DNA of 64,000 nt from CANLDA01 sp964021645 (lineage in GTDB: Bacteria; Pseudomonadota; Alphaproteobacteria; Rhodobacterales; Rhodobacteraceae). The notes beneath the pieces are model-generated. The model did no database searches. It was not told the origin of the DNA and saw only the letters and a program-made list of their open reading frames with translations. Positions 18,538 through 27,677 of this stretch are shown here, piece after piece. A program made the position numbers and the translations under genes. Where the stretch lies: NCBI GenBank assembly GCA_964021645.1, contig CAXIAD010000004.1:34040-98039 (forward strand). The letters are read 5' to 3'. Every line of letters begins with the position of its first letter. The first letter of the stretch is position 1.

Positions 18538-18706
18538 CGCTTTTTGTCTGTCAGAGCAAGCTGTGCGCAAAGCGAACCTAAAAATACATGCTTGGGTGGG
18601 TTTGTAATTGTCGGTTTTGAGGTTCTCGCCCGCGCGCACGGTATTCTTATGTATGCTTTGCGGCTAGGCCTTGCGTTGCTGTCAAGCATGCGCCAATCAG
18701 GATCGC

Positions 18707-19945
18707 ATGAATGAATTTCGTGATCTTGCCCGCCTAGCCGAAACCGCAATGCGGGATGTGTTTGAGCAAACACCTCTGCAACGCAATGCCCATTTGTCTG
18801 ATCGGTTCAACGCAGAGATTTATTTGAAGCGCGAAGATTTGACGCCAGTGCGGTCCTACAAGCTTCGCGGTGCATTTAACGCGATGCGCAAAGTATTAGC
18901 TGCCAATCCCGATCGCGATAGGTTTGTCTGCGCGAGTGCAGGTAATCACGCGCAGGGCGTCGCCTATATGTGCAAACACTTTGGCGTTCGGGGTGTGATT
19001 TTCATGCCCGTGACCACACCACAACAAAAGGTTTTCAAAACTGAGGTGTTTGGCGGCGATAACATTGAGATACGCCTGATTGGTGACTATTTCGATGACA
19101 CGCTTGCAGCCGCGCAAAGCTATTGTAGCGATGCTGGGGCGGTGTTTTTGTCACCGTTTGACGACGAGGATGTGATTGAGGGACAGGCATCAGTCGCGGC
19201 AGAGATCATGACACAATTAGGCGCTGCGCCAGATCATGTTGTTTTGCCCGTTGGCGGGGGCGGATTGTCCGCTGGTGTTAGTAGCTTTTTTGGATCTAAA
19301 ACTGCGTTTACATTAGTCGAGCCGCAAGGTGCTGGCAGTTTGGCAGCCGCGCTTAGGGCGAAACGCCCGACAACTCTGGAACGGATTGATGGATTTGTTG
19401 ATGGTGCGGCAGTTGCCCGAATTGGCGAAAAAACATTTGAGAGACTGAAGCATTTCGACGTTGCCAATGTGATCTCTGCCCCTGAAGATCGCATTTGCAC
19501 AACAATGATCGAGATGTTGAATGTTGAGGGAATCGTTCTGGAACCAGCGGGTGCCTTGGCCATAGATGCGTTGGTCGATATCGCCGAAAAGATCAAAGGT
19601 AAGACCGTTGTATGCGTGACGTCTGGAGGAAATTTCGATTTCGAACGCTTGCCAGAGGTTAAAGAGCGGGCGTTGCGATATTCGGGGTTTAAAAAGTACT
19701 TTATCTTACGGCTGCCTCAGCGGCCCGGCGCACTGAAAGAGTTTTTGGGTATATTAGGCCCTGATGATGACATTGCGCGGTTTGAGTATTTGAAAAAATC
19801 AGCCCGCAATTTTGGGTCGGTATTGATCGGTATTGAAGCGCGAAGGCCGGGTAGTTTTGAGGGCTTGTTCGCAAGACTTGATGCCGCCGGATTTACCTAC
19901 ACTGATATCACAAGCGATGAAACATTAGCGCAATTCCTGATTTGA
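18707..19945 (+). CDS. ilvA: Threonine ammonia-lyase (biosynthetic type)
   Basis: PLP enzyme converting threonine to 2-oxobutanoate, the first step to isoleucine. 412 residues from ATG 18707. The PLP lysine is Lys52 in VRSYKLRGAFNAM. The glycine-rich phosphate-binding loop is PVGGGGLSAGV, and CVTSGGNFD follows. A single ACT-like regulatory domain lies at about residues 330-412 (FILRLPQRPGALKEFLGIL), unlike the two in E. coli IlvA, so feedback inhibition by isoleucine is plausible. The start context lacks a strong ribosome site. Confidence 0.93.
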   Translation: MNEFRDLARLAETAMRDVFEQTPLQRNAHLSDRFNAEIYLKREDLTPVRSYKLRGAFNAMRKVLAANPDRDRFVCASAGNHAQGVAYMCKHFGVRGVIFMPVTTPQQKVFKTEVFGGDNIEIRLIGDYFDDTLAAAQSYCSDAGAVFLSPFDDEDVIEGQASVAAEIMTQLGAAPDHVVLPVGGGGLSAGVSSFFGSKTAFTLVEPQGAGSLAAALRAKRPTTLERIDGFVDGAAVARIGEKTFERLKHFDVANVISAPEDRICTTMIEMLNVEGIVLEPAGALAIDALVDIAEKIKGKTVVCVTSGGNFDFERLPEVKERALRYSGFKKYFILRLPQRPGALKEFLGILGPDDDIARFEYLKKSARNFGSVLIGIEARRPGSFEGLFARLDAAGFTYTDITSDETLAQFLI

Positions 19946-19953
19946 AGATCATG

Positions 19954-20286
19954 TCAGGCTGCCCGGTTCGCTTCTAGCTTTCCAGTGAATTCGATCTTTG
20001 AACTGTCAAAACAGTCCAAAATCGGGCCCAAGTCTACGGATGCGGCTTTACCGACCGCGGAGGCGCTTTCGCCGCTTTGGCATAGGACTGAAAAGGCACG
20101 AAACCCTAGATTAAGTGCAGACCCCTTGAGGAAATGAAGATCTTCTTCCAAGCGAGAAATATCGGGAGTTGATCGCAGGCGTTCAATCACCTCTTCAACC
20201 TCATCTAGGAAAAGTTCGACAACCTCGGCAAAGTCTTCTGCGCCGATCTCGCTCTGCAACTCTTCAACGCGACTCCAATCAATCAT
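19954..20286 (-). CDS. HPt-domain phosphotransfer protein
   Basis: 110 residues, all consistent with a single histidine-phosphotransfer domain. The motif HFLKGSALNLGF places the phospho-accepting histidine at residue 51 on an acidic helical background. It is divergent from a PP2C-type response regulator across 105 bases, which suggests that it exchanges phosphate with that receiver domain. No histidine kinase is adjacent; the kinase is unknown. Confidence 0.85.
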   Translation of the reverse strand: MIDWSRVEELQSEIGAEDFAEVVELFLDEVEEVIERLRSTPDISRLEEDLHFLKGSALNLGFRAFSVLCQSGESASAVGKAASVDLGPILDCFDSSKIEFTGKLEANRAA

Positions 20287-20391
20287 GCCATTTCTCCGGT
20301 TAGTTTTTTCTAATCTATTATGCAGATGGTAAATTTGCTCCTTCTACTCAATCAAAAAACAGTGCGAATTTTAGTCTTCATCAGTCGTTAA

Positions 20392-21720
20392 GTGCTGAAA
20401 AGTTACAGAGAGGAGGACACAGCAAATAGTCGAATCAAGGTGGCAGTATTGCAAATCGCGCCCAAAAATATTCCTGATACCCTTTCAGAAGGGACCGCAA
20501 TCAAGCAAATCCTTGTGGTTGATGATAGCCGTTTGCAGCGAAAAATTCTGTCCGCCTCTCTGACGCGCCGAGGATATGAGGTGCTTGAGGCAGCCTCGGG
20601 TCAAGAGGCACTAGATTTATGCGCCACGACACGTCCCGATTTGGTGCTTAGCGATTGGATGATGCCCGGTATGAATGGGCTAGAGTTTTGTCAGGCATTT
20701 AGGGCGTTGCCGGGGGATGAATACGGCTATTTCATCCTACTGACATCGAAATCAGAAAAAGATGAAATCGCCCGTGGCTTTGAAAGCGGCGCTGATGATT
20801 TCTTGACCAAGCCAGTTAATACACATGAATTACAGGCCCGGATCGTTGCGGGTGAACGAATTCTGCAAATGCAACGGGAACTTACGCAAAACAACCGCGT
20901 GATTACTGAAACGCTGTCCGAGTTGCAGCGTGTTTACGAAGCGATTGACCACGATCTGATTGAAGCTGAAAAACTACAACAATCTCTTATTCGAAACAGG
21001 TATCAGGACTATGGCGGCGGTGTTGTATCTTTGACTTTGCAGTCGTCCGGTCATGTAGGGGGCGATTTGGTCGGCCACTATGCGATCAGTGAAACCCGTG
21101 TTGGTTTGTATTCCATAGATGTTTCTGGCCATGGAATCAGTTCGGCGCTCATGACTGCGCGGCTTGATGGGTATTTGTCCACATCAACACCAGATCAGAA
21201 TGTTGCCTTACAGGTCCGGCCAGATGGAACCTATGCGCATCTTGATCCAAGTGAGGTAATAAGACGACTTAACAGCCTTATCCTGGAGGAGATGGAAACA
21301 GAGCTATACTTCACGATGATACTGGCTGATGTGGATCTTGTGACTGGGCGCGTAATTATGGCGCAGGCCGGACATCCACATCCAGTTGTTCAGCGCGTCG
21401 ATGGCAGTGTCGAGCAAGATGGCCCTGGGGGATTGCCAGTTGGGCTAATCGCGGATGCCGAGTTCTCTCAATTCGAAGTGCAGTTGCGGCCGGGAGATCG
21501 GCTTTTGATTCTGTCGGATGGCGTGACGGAATGCCCTGATATGGCTGGTGGAATGCTGGGCGAAGAGGGTTTGGAGGATATGGTTAGGCGATTGCATGAC
21601 CAAGAAATCCGCGTGGTTCTTGAGGAGTTGCTTTGGCTGCTTGCTGAGTTTGCAGGTGATCAGGGGTTTCCGGATGATATTTCAGGCATCCTTTTTGAAT
21701 TTAAAGGTTTACAGGGCTAG
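20392..21720 (+). CDS. Response regulator with PP2C (SpoIIE/RsbU-type) phosphatase output
   Basis: Up to 442 residues. The receiver domain (about 37-160) has the acidic pair VVDDS, phospho-acceptor Asp88 in LVLSDWMMPGMNG and FLTKPVN. A coiled linker (about 160-210, RELTQNNRVITETLSELQ) leads to a PP2C phosphatase with metal ligands in GGDLVGHY and DVSGHG, LILSDGVTE, and FPDDISG near the end. Such proteins usually dephosphorylate an anti-sigma-factor antagonist. The start is uncertain: GTG 20392 opens the frame, but TTG 20449 has AAGGTGG 5 bases upstream and still keeps the whole receiver. Overlaps the convergent Nudix gene by 4 bases. Confidence 0.88.
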   Translation: MLKSYREEDTANSRIKVAVLQIAPKNIPDTLSEGTAIKQILVVDDSRLQRKILSASLTRRGYEVLEAASGQEALDLCATTRPDLVLSDWMMPGMNGLEFCQAFRALPGDEYGYFILLTSKSEKDEIARGFESGADDFLTKPVNTHELQARIVAGERILQMQRELTQNNRVITETLSELQRVYEAIDHDLIEAEKLQQSLIRNRYQDYGGGVVSLTLQSSGHVGGDLVGHYAISETRVGLYSIDVSGHGISSALMTARLDGYLSTSTPDQNVALQVRPDGTYAHLDPSEVIRRLNSLILEEMETELYFTMILADVDLVTGRVIMAQAGHPHPVVQRVDGSVEQDGPGGLPVGLIADAEFSQFEVQLRPGDRLLILSDGVTECPDMAGGMLGEEGLEDMVRRLHDQEIRVVLEELLWLLAEFAGDQGFPDDISGILFEFKGLQG

Positions 21721-22172
21721 CGTCCAAAAAACGCCTGTTTAGCAAAGAAGTTATCCCCTTCATTTCCCAGATATTTAAACGCATCGCTGGCTGTCATCCA
21801 GATTGCGGTGTGGTGGGGTTCTGTTGGCGGTCCAAGTTTCAGGACGGGGCGCGACACATAGATGGTGCATAGCTTTTCTGCCCAAAGATCGTATTCGGGC
21901 ATAAAAGTAAATCGACGGTAGGCACCAAGACGACGGGGTCTGGCCATTGACCATCCGGTTTCTTCGTGGACTTCTCGATGTAAGGCAGTGATCGGATTTT
22001 CTCCGGGATCAATGCCACCACCGGGCAATTGATACTCTGGCGCAGTCATCCAATCAGGATTCATTTGACGGGTAATCAGTAATTCGGATCCACGCATCAA
22101 AACCACGTATGCGCCGGGCCGACGGATGTATCGACGTTGCCTCTCTGGGGGAGTTCCGAAGCGTTTGATCAT
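21717..22172 (-). CDS. Nudix hydrolase
   Basis: 151 residues with a full Nudix box, GGGIDPGENPITALHREVHEETGW (GX5EX7REUXEEXGU pattern), at about residues 50-74. It hydrolyses a nucleoside diphosphate linked to some moiety; the substrate cannot be read from sequence. The N-terminus is basic and Arg-rich (PPERQRRYIRRPGAY). Divergent from hslO. Confidence 0.88.
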   Translation of the reverse strand: MIKRFGTPPERQRRYIRRPGAYVVLMRGSELLITRQMNPDWMTAPEYQLPGGGIDPGENPITALHREVHEETGWSMARPRRLGAYRRFTFMPEYDLWAEKLCTIYVSRPVLKLGPPTEPHHTAIWMTASDAFKYLGNEGDNFFAKQAFFGR

Positions 22173-22247
22173 TTGTCTGCCTTTTCCTTCGACTTGCCGC
22201 CCCTATATAGTCACGGTATGGCAAGTTAACGCCTTTAAGGAAAGCCT

Positions 22248-23231
22248 ATGACTCTTGGTACTCAAATCGCTTGGGACGACACAGTTCTGCCGTTTCAGTT
22301 AGACAAATCAGATATTCGCGGTCGCATTGCGCGCCTTGATGGCGTGCTGCACGGTATTTTAAAACAGCACAACTATCCCGCTCAGGTCGAGGCGTTGGTT
22401 GCTGAAATGGCGCTGCTGACTGCTTTGATTGGACAAACCCTAAAATTGCAATGGAAGCTTTCGCTTCAAGTGCAAACCAAGGGCGCAGTTCGGATGATTG
22501 CAACCGATTACTATGGTCCCACCGAAGAAGGTGAGGCTGCTAGGATTCGTGCCTATGCCAGTTTCGATGCGGATCGGCTAACGGATGATGCGCCATTTGA
22601 TCAATTGGGTGACGGGTATTTTGCGTTGTTGATTGATCAAGGCGCGGGCATGACGCCCTATCAAGGCATTACCCCAATTTCGGGCGGTTCCCTGAAGGCG
22701 TGCGCTGAAGCGTATTTTGCGCAATCAGAACAGCTTCCCACACGTTTTGCATTACGTTTTGGGAAATCTATCGAGCCTGGCGTTCCGGAGCATTGGCGCG
22801 CTGGCGGTGTGATGCTGCAACATATGCCCAAGGCATCCCCTCATGTGGCCGACAAAGAGGGCACAACCGAGGATGGTTTGTTGAGTGCGCAAGATTTGTT
22901 GGAAGATGATGAGGGTGAAAACTGGAATCGGGCTAACATATTGCTAGATTCAGTAGAAGAATTAGAGCTGATCGGCCCTTCCTTGCCGCCTACAGATTTG
23001 TTGGTCCGCCTGTTTCACGAGGAGAATCCACGTGTTTTTGACAGTCAGCCAGTACGTTTTGGCTGCACATGTTCAGCTGAGCGTGTGCGCGAAAGCCTGT
23101 CAATTTATTCAGCTAAAGATATTAGCACTATGACGACCAGCGAAGGACGTGTGACCGCGGACTGTCAATTCTGTGGGGCACATTATGATCTTGATCCATC
23201 AAGCGTCGGGTTTGAGGCCAAGAATGGTTGA
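22248..23231 (+). CDS. hslO: Hsp33 redox-regulated chaperone
   Basis: Holdase activated by oxidative unfolding. 327 residues, slightly longer than the E. coli protein. The zinc-binding redox switch is near the C-terminus: FGCTCSAERV (CxC) and DCQFCGAHY (CxxC). The N-terminal domain includes LQVQTKGAVRMIATDYYG and the YFAQSEQLPT segment. AAGGAAAGCC precedes the ATG. It starts an overlapping run hslO-nudL-cca-lysE. Confidence 0.95.
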   Translation: MTLGTQIAWDDTVLPFQLDKSDIRGRIARLDGVLHGILKQHNYPAQVEALVAEMALLTALIGQTLKLQWKLSLQVQTKGAVRMIATDYYGPTEEGEAARIRAYASFDADRLTDDAPFDQLGDGYFALLIDQGAGMTPYQGITPISGGSLKACAEAYFAQSEQLPTRFALRFGKSIEPGVPEHWRAGGVMLQHMPKASPHVADKEGTTEDGLLSAQDLLEDDEGENWNRANILLDSVEELELIGPSLPPTDLLVRLFHEENPRVFDSQPVRFGCTCSAERVRESLSIYSAKDISTMTTSEGRVTADCQFCGAHYDLDPSSVGFEAKNG

Positions 23232-23820
23232 TCCGCTTGCGTCCTTGCTGTCTGCACTTGCTCGCAGCAGCGGGGCGTCCTCGGATTTTGATCTAAATCC
23301 CGACGTTCGGCTGCCCGCAGGACGAAAATTGCGCGCCGCTGGAGTTCTTATTCCTATCGAAATGCGTGCAGATGTTCCGCACGTCATTCTGACAAAGCGA
23401 TCGTCTGCCCTGAAACACCATCCCGGCCAGATATCTTTTCCGGGTGGCAAGCAAGAAGAGCACGACACAGATGTAGTTGCGACTGCATTGCGTGAGGCAC
23501 ATGAGGAGATCGGTCTGCCGCCGCAAAAAGTTAAAGTTCTTGGTAGTTTACCAACACATGAAACCGTGACCAGTTTTGTGATGTCGCCGGTTGTTGGCCT
23601 GATCACATCTGAATTTTCACCGCGACCTGAGCTGGGAGAGGTAGAAGAGGTTTTTTCAGTGCCCTTGGCGCACATCACTGATGTGACTCGCTTTTCGATC
23701 CAAGGGCGACGCTGGCGTGGGCAACGACGGCATTATTACACTGTTCCTTTTGGCCCCTATTATATCTGGGGGGCGACGGCGCGCATTTTGCGGGGCTTGG
23801 CAGAAAGAATGTCACCGTGA
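23224..23820 (+). CDS. CoA pyrophosphatase-type Nudix hydrolase
   Basis: 198 residues from ATG 23224, overlapping the hslO stop by 8 bases. It has the NudL/CoA-pyrophosphatase pattern: VILTKRSSALKHHPGQISFPGGK (the LLTKR and HxGQISFPGG segment) followed by a Nudix box (ATALREAHEEIGL). Such enzymes cleave CoA or oxidised CoA to phosphopantetheine and 3',5'-ADP. An upstream in-frame start at 23173 would lie within hslO and is rejected. Confidence 0.88.
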   Translation: MVDPLASLLSALARSSGASSDFDLNPDVRLPAGRKLRAAGVLIPIEMRADVPHVILTKRSSALKHHPGQISFPGGKQEEHDTDVVATALREAHEEIGLPPQKVKVLGSLPTHETVTSFVMSPVVGLITSEFSPRPELGEVEEVFSVPLAHITDVTRFSIQGRRWRGQRRHYYTVPFGPYYIWGATARILRGLAERMSP

Positions 23821-24965
23821 GACTTAGCGGAAGCTGGTTGAAAAACCCGGCAACTCAAGCGGTGTGCGAGATGTTGTTAAAGGCCGGGTATCAGGCCTTG
23901 TTTGTGGGCGGTTGTGTGCGCAATGAACTGCTTAGCGAGCCAGTTGCTGACATAGATATTTCCACCGATGCATTACCTAATCGCGTGATTAGCCTTGCGA
24001 AAATGGCGGGGCTTCGCGCGCTACCTACAGGGATCGAACATGGCACCGTGACGGTGATAGCCGATGGTGTTCCACATGAAATCACGACTTTTCGTCAGGA
24101 TGTCGAAACCGATGGACGTCATGCTGTTGTCTCGTTTTCCGATTGTATTGACGATGATGCACGGCGCCGCGATTTCACGATGAACGCACTATATGCAACT
24201 GCGGATGGTGATGTTGTTGATCCCTTAGGGGAGGGGCTGAGTGATCTAAACGCCCGATGTTTCCGTTTTATCGAGGATGCTGACCGACGCATCCGCGAAG
24301 ACTATTTGCGGATTTTACGCTATTTCCGCTTTCATGCTTGGTATGGTGATCCCGATGCAGGCATGGATGCCGATGCATTGGCTGCGATAGCAGCGAATTT
24401 GGACGGATTAGGGTCTCTTTCAAAAGAGCGCGTTGGGTCTGAAATGTTGAAATTATTGGCTGCACGCAATCCAGCACCTTCAGTCGCCGCGATGCGTCAG
24501 ACCGGCGTTCTGCCCTTTGTAATAGATGGTGCCGATGATCGCGCTCTGGCTCCGCTCGTACATCTTGAGGCAGATTTGCAAATTGATCCAATTCGGCGGC
24601 TCGCTGCGCTGGGCGGTGAAAATGTTGCGAAACTTTTGCGATTGTCCAAACGTCAGGCGAAGTCGTTGGAGGTTTTTCGCCAAGGCATTGGAAACACGCA
24701 AGGCGCAGCTGAGCTTGGGTATCGACATGGCATTGAAACGGGCATGGGGATTTTGACTCTACGCAGTGCTGTTTTTGAAACGCCAATCGTGCAGGATACT
24801 TGGGCGGAGCTATCACGCGGTGCTTTGGCAAAGTTCCCGATTAGGGCGGCGGACCTTATGCGAAATTATTCGGGGCCTGCATTAGGGCGCGCATTAACAC
24901 TGCTTGAGAAGCGGTGGGTAGATTCTGGCTTTCTGCTTACCAAAGAGGAATTGCTTGCCTCATGA
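23817..24965 (+). CDS. cca: CCA tRNA nucleotidyltransferase / poly(A) polymerase family protein
   Basis: Class II nucleotidyltransferase, 382 residues, with GTG start in a GTGA overlap with the preceding Nudix stop. The nucleotidyltransferase core reads LFVGGCVRNELL and ADIDISTDALP (catalytic DxD), followed by TGIEHGTVTV and RRRDFTMNALY, and the RNA-binding helices RIREDYLRILRYFRF. In alphaproteobacteria this type repairs or adds CCA ends. The only tRNA here already encodes its CCA. Confidence 0.92.
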   Translation: MRLSGSWLKNPATQAVCEMLLKAGYQALFVGGCVRNELLSEPVADIDISTDALPNRVISLAKMAGLRALPTGIEHGTVTVIADGVPHEITTFRQDVETDGRHAVVSFSDCIDDDARRRDFTMNALYATADGDVVDPLGEGLSDLNARCFRFIEDADRRIREDYLRILRYFRFHAWYGDPDAGMDADALAAIAANLDGLGSLSKERVGSEMLKLLAARNPAPSVAAMRQTGVLPFVIDGADDRALAPLVHLEADLQIDPIRRLAALGGENVAKLLRLSKRQAKSLEVFRQGIGNTQGAAELGYRHGIETGMGILTLRSAVFETPIVQDTWAELSRGALAKFPIRAADLMRNYSGPALGRALTLLEKRWVDSGFLLTKEELLAS

Positions 24966-25546
24966 CGATTGACCCGCTTTACGGTTTTTTGTTCTTGGGT
25001 GCGTTTTCGCCAGGACCAAATATTATTATGGTTGCCACGTCTGGTGCGCGGTTTGGGTTTCGGCGCACGATTCCAAACATATTTGGGATCCTCTTGGGAG
25101 TTGGAATCATTGCTGGCTTAGCCGGGCTAGGCATGGGGACATTGCTCAATCAATTTCCGGTTCTCAAAACAGCAATGCGCGTGGTGTCTGTTGGGTGGAT
25201 GCTTTGGTTAGCTTGGGGGTTATGGCATGCAAGGCCGCTTGGCGAATCGGATAATGACAAGCCCATGGGATTTATTGAATCTGTTCTATTTCAATGGGTA
25301 AATCCAAAACTATGGGCAATTTCGTTTGCTGCCTCATCTGGCTACCCTTCTGATCGCACACCAATAGAGGAAGCGTTCAGACTATCCACGGCGTTGATGG
25401 AAGTTAACACGCTTGCGTTGACGTTCTGGAGTTTGACGGGGGTCGCGTTGTCATACCTGTTGAAGCACGCATTTGCGTGGATGATATTCACCCGAACCAT
25501 GGCATTCAGTTTGGTACTTGTCGGAGTGCTGTTGCTGGTGCCATAG
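24962..25546 (+). CDS. LysE-family translocator
   Basis: 194 residues from ATG 24962, which overlaps the cca stop as ATGA. It is a hydrophobic protein with about five or six membrane helices and the family signature GAFSPGPNIIMVATSGARFGFRRT near the N-terminus. LysE/RhtB proteins export amino acids; the substrate is unknown. Later segments include QWVNPKLWAISFAA. An earlier in-frame ATG (24914) lies in cca and is rejected. Confidence 0.88.
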   Translation: MTIDPLYGFLFLGAFSPGPNIIMVATSGARFGFRRTIPNIFGILLGVGIIAGLAGLGMGTLLNQFPVLKTAMRVVSVGWMLWLAWGLWHARPLGESDNDKPMGFIESVLFQWVNPKLWAISFAASSGYPSDRTPIEEAFRLSTALMEVNTLALTFWSLTGVALSYLLKHAFAWMIFTRTMAFSLVLVGVLLLVP

Positions 25547-25574
25547 GCTGGTCATCTGGATTGACATGTATTCC

Positions 25575-25589
25575 ACGTTGGTCCAACGT
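25575..25589. promoter_or_regulatory. Perfect palindrome, candidate operator
   Basis: ACGTTGGTCCAACGT is a perfect 15-base palindrome with a single central T. It begins 8 bases after a TTGACA hexamer (25561-25566), so it lies in the spacer and -10 region of a possible promoter and could be a repressor site. It is upstream of a short ORF and the ABC exporter gene. Confidence 0.45.
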
Positions 25590-25617
25590 TTCGTTTTAGC
25601 CTGAAGGAGGGTGCAGA

Positions 25618-25644
25618 ATGTATCGTGGGATTTGGCACACCTGA
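25618..25644 (+). CDS. Possible 8-codon leader peptide ORF
   Basis: AAGGAGG (25604-25610), the strongest ribosome site I noticed in the window, lies 7 bases before an ATG that opens an 8-residue frame (MYRGIWHT, stop TGA). The ORF is about 95 bases upstream of the ABC exporter start. It could be a translated leader controlling the exporter, or a start left by a decayed gene. No known leader peptide is recognised. Confidence 0.35.
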   Translation: MYRGIWHT

Positions 25645-25739
25645 GCCACAACTTGACGTAAGTCGGGTTTAGCTCTGTCGTTTAGACGTCGTGGCCTTGC
25701 CCGAAGCATTTTGTATTTTTAGCCCCAAAGGCTCCCTTC

Positions 25740-27578
25740 ATGTTTAAATTTTTCGAAAACCTTGTAGACCCTTATTGCGTATATCCCGAGGGAGACACGC
25801 CCCCGACACGCATGTGGCCGTTTATGATGGCCTATGCGCGCCCGTTCAAAGCAGTGTTTTGGGCGGCGGCAATCATGTCCATCGTGGTCGCCGCTGTAGA
25901 GGTGGGTCTGATCTATTACATGGGCCGCATCGTCGATCTGTTGTCAGGAAATCCCGCAGAGGTATGGGAGCGGTATGGCAATGAGATGATCATAGCCGCG
26001 CTTTTCATCGCTTTCATTCGACCCCTCTTGCAGGTGGTGGATGTCATGCTTTTGAATAACGCGATCTTGCCAAACTTTGGGACGTTGATCAGGTGGCGCG
26101 CGCACAAACACGTATTGCGCCAGTCGGTTGGTTGGTTCGAAAGTGATTTTGCAGGGCGAATTGCTAATCGCGTGATGCAAACCCCACCCGCGGCGGGCGA
26201 AGCGGTGTTTCAGGTGTTTGACGCGATCACGTTTTCGATTGCGTATTTTCTCGGGGCAGGGGTGTTACTGGCGAACTCAGATCCCCGTTTATTACTGCCA
26301 TTATTAGGGTGGCTGGTGCTCTATGGGTTGCTTGTTGCGTGGACGGTGCGCCGTGTCGGGCCGGCGTCTCAGGCGGCTTCTGATGCGCGCTCTCAGGTGA
26401 CTGGTCGTGTGGTGGATTCCTATACAAACATCCATTCAGTCAAATTATTTGCCCATAACAATCTTGAACTTGCCTATGCAAAAGAGGCGATTGAAAACAC
26501 GCGAACCACATTCTTTGCCGAGATGCGGATCTATTCTGTGATGGATATCACGCTGGTTGCGTTGAATGGTTTGTTGATTTTGGGAGTTGTTGGTTGGGCA
26601 TTTTGGTTGTGGATGCAGGGTTCCGCCAGCGTCGGCGTTGTCGCTGCTGCCACGGCATTGGCGTTGCGTCTGAATTCAATGACGGGTTGGATCATGTGGG
26701 CGCTAACGTCATTTTTCCGCCAATTAGGAGTCGTCGCTGAGGGAATGCAAACGATTGCCCAGCCGATCGGGTTGGTGGATGCGCCAAATGCAAAACATCT
26801 TCAGATCGAGAAGGGTGAAATCGAAATTCAATCGCTTTCTCATCACTATGGTCGCGAAGTTGGTGGGTTAGACGGTATTAATCTGACGATTACACCGGGT
26901 GAAAAGATTGGATTAATCGGGCGATCCGGCGCGGGCAAGTCTACCTTGGTAAAACTCCTGCTTAGGTTTTACGACGCAGACGCAGGGCGCATTTTGATTG
27001 ATGGTCAGGATATTGCCACGGTCACCCAAGATTCGCTGCGGGATATGATTGGCATGGTGCAGCAAGACAGTTCGCTTATGCACCGCTCAGTTCGGGATAA
27101 TATTTTGTACGGCAGTCCTGGGGCTTCGGATGCAGAGGTGATTGCCGCCGCGCAAAAGGCAGAGGCGCATGATTTCATCTTGGGTCTAGCGGATTCAGAG
27201 GGTCGTACTGGATATGATGCCCAAGTTGGTGAGCGCGGCGTTAAGCTGTCTGGCGGGCAACGTCAGCGCATAACCTTGGCGCGCGTAATCCTAAAGGATG
27301 CACCTATTTTGTTGCTGGACGAGGCGACCTCTGCTTTGGATAGCGAGGTAGAGGCGGCAATACAAAAAACCCTGTACGGTATGATGGAAGGCAAATCTGT
27401 GATCGCCATTGCGCATAGACTGTCCACCATCGCGCAAATGGATCGTATTCTGGTGATGGATCAGGGGCGCATTGTCGAGGCTGGGAGCCATGCACAATTG
27501 CTGGAATTGAACGGGCTGTACGCAAGTTTTTGGCAACGCCAATCTGGTGGCTTTCTGGTGGCGGACGTTACCGAATAA
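25740..27578 (+). CDS. ABC exporter half-transporter (fused permease and ATPase)
   Basis: 612 residues. An N-terminal type I ABC exporter membrane domain with about six helices (residues 30-330) is followed by a nucleotide-binding domain: Walker A GRSGAGKST, Q-loop MVQQDSSLMH, signature LSGGQRQR, Walker B ILLLDEATSALD and the switch histidine in AIAHRLSTI. It resembles the MsbA/ATM1 superfamily of multidrug and lipid exporters and would work as a homodimer unless a partner lies elsewhere. The intergenic region before it holds a palindrome and a short leader-like ORF. Confidence 0.93.
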   Translation: MFKFFENLVDPYCVYPEGDTPPTRMWPFMMAYARPFKAVFWAAAIMSIVVAAVEVGLIYYMGRIVDLLSGNPAEVWERYGNEMIIAALFIAFIRPLLQVVDVMLLNNAILPNFGTLIRWRAHKHVLRQSVGWFESDFAGRIANRVMQTPPAAGEAVFQVFDAITFSIAYFLGAGVLLANSDPRLLLPLLGWLVLYGLLVAWTVRRVGPASQAASDARSQVTGRVVDSYTNIHSVKLFAHNNLELAYAKEAIENTRTTFFAEMRIYSVMDITLVALNGLLILGVVGWAFWLWMQGSASVGVVAAATALALRLNSMTGWIMWALTSFFRQLGVVAEGMQTIAQPIGLVDAPNAKHLQIEKGEIEIQSLSHHYGREVGGLDGINLTITPGEKIGLIGRSGAGKSTLVKLLLRFYDADAGRILIDGQDIATVTQDSLRDMIGMVQQDSSLMHRSVRDNILYGSPGASDAEVIAAAQKAEAHDFILGLADSEGRTGYDAQVGERGVKLSGGQRQRITLARVILKDAPILLLDEATSALDSEVEAAIQKTLYGMMEGKSVIAIAHRLSTIAQMDRILVMDQGRIVEAGSHAQLLELNGLYASFWQRQSGGFLVADVTE

Positions 27579-27677
27579 CCTGATGCACTCCCTGTTTTGA
27601 TCAACGGTCGGGGTCTTTTTGCTGGGAATGAACCTGTAGGGCTGTTCAGTGTGCCATTGCCGCGCTAAGGGCAGTGC

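Noticed and set aside
24268..24831. 187-residue frame antisense to cca
   Set aside because: Lies wholly inside cca and shows no protein family features.
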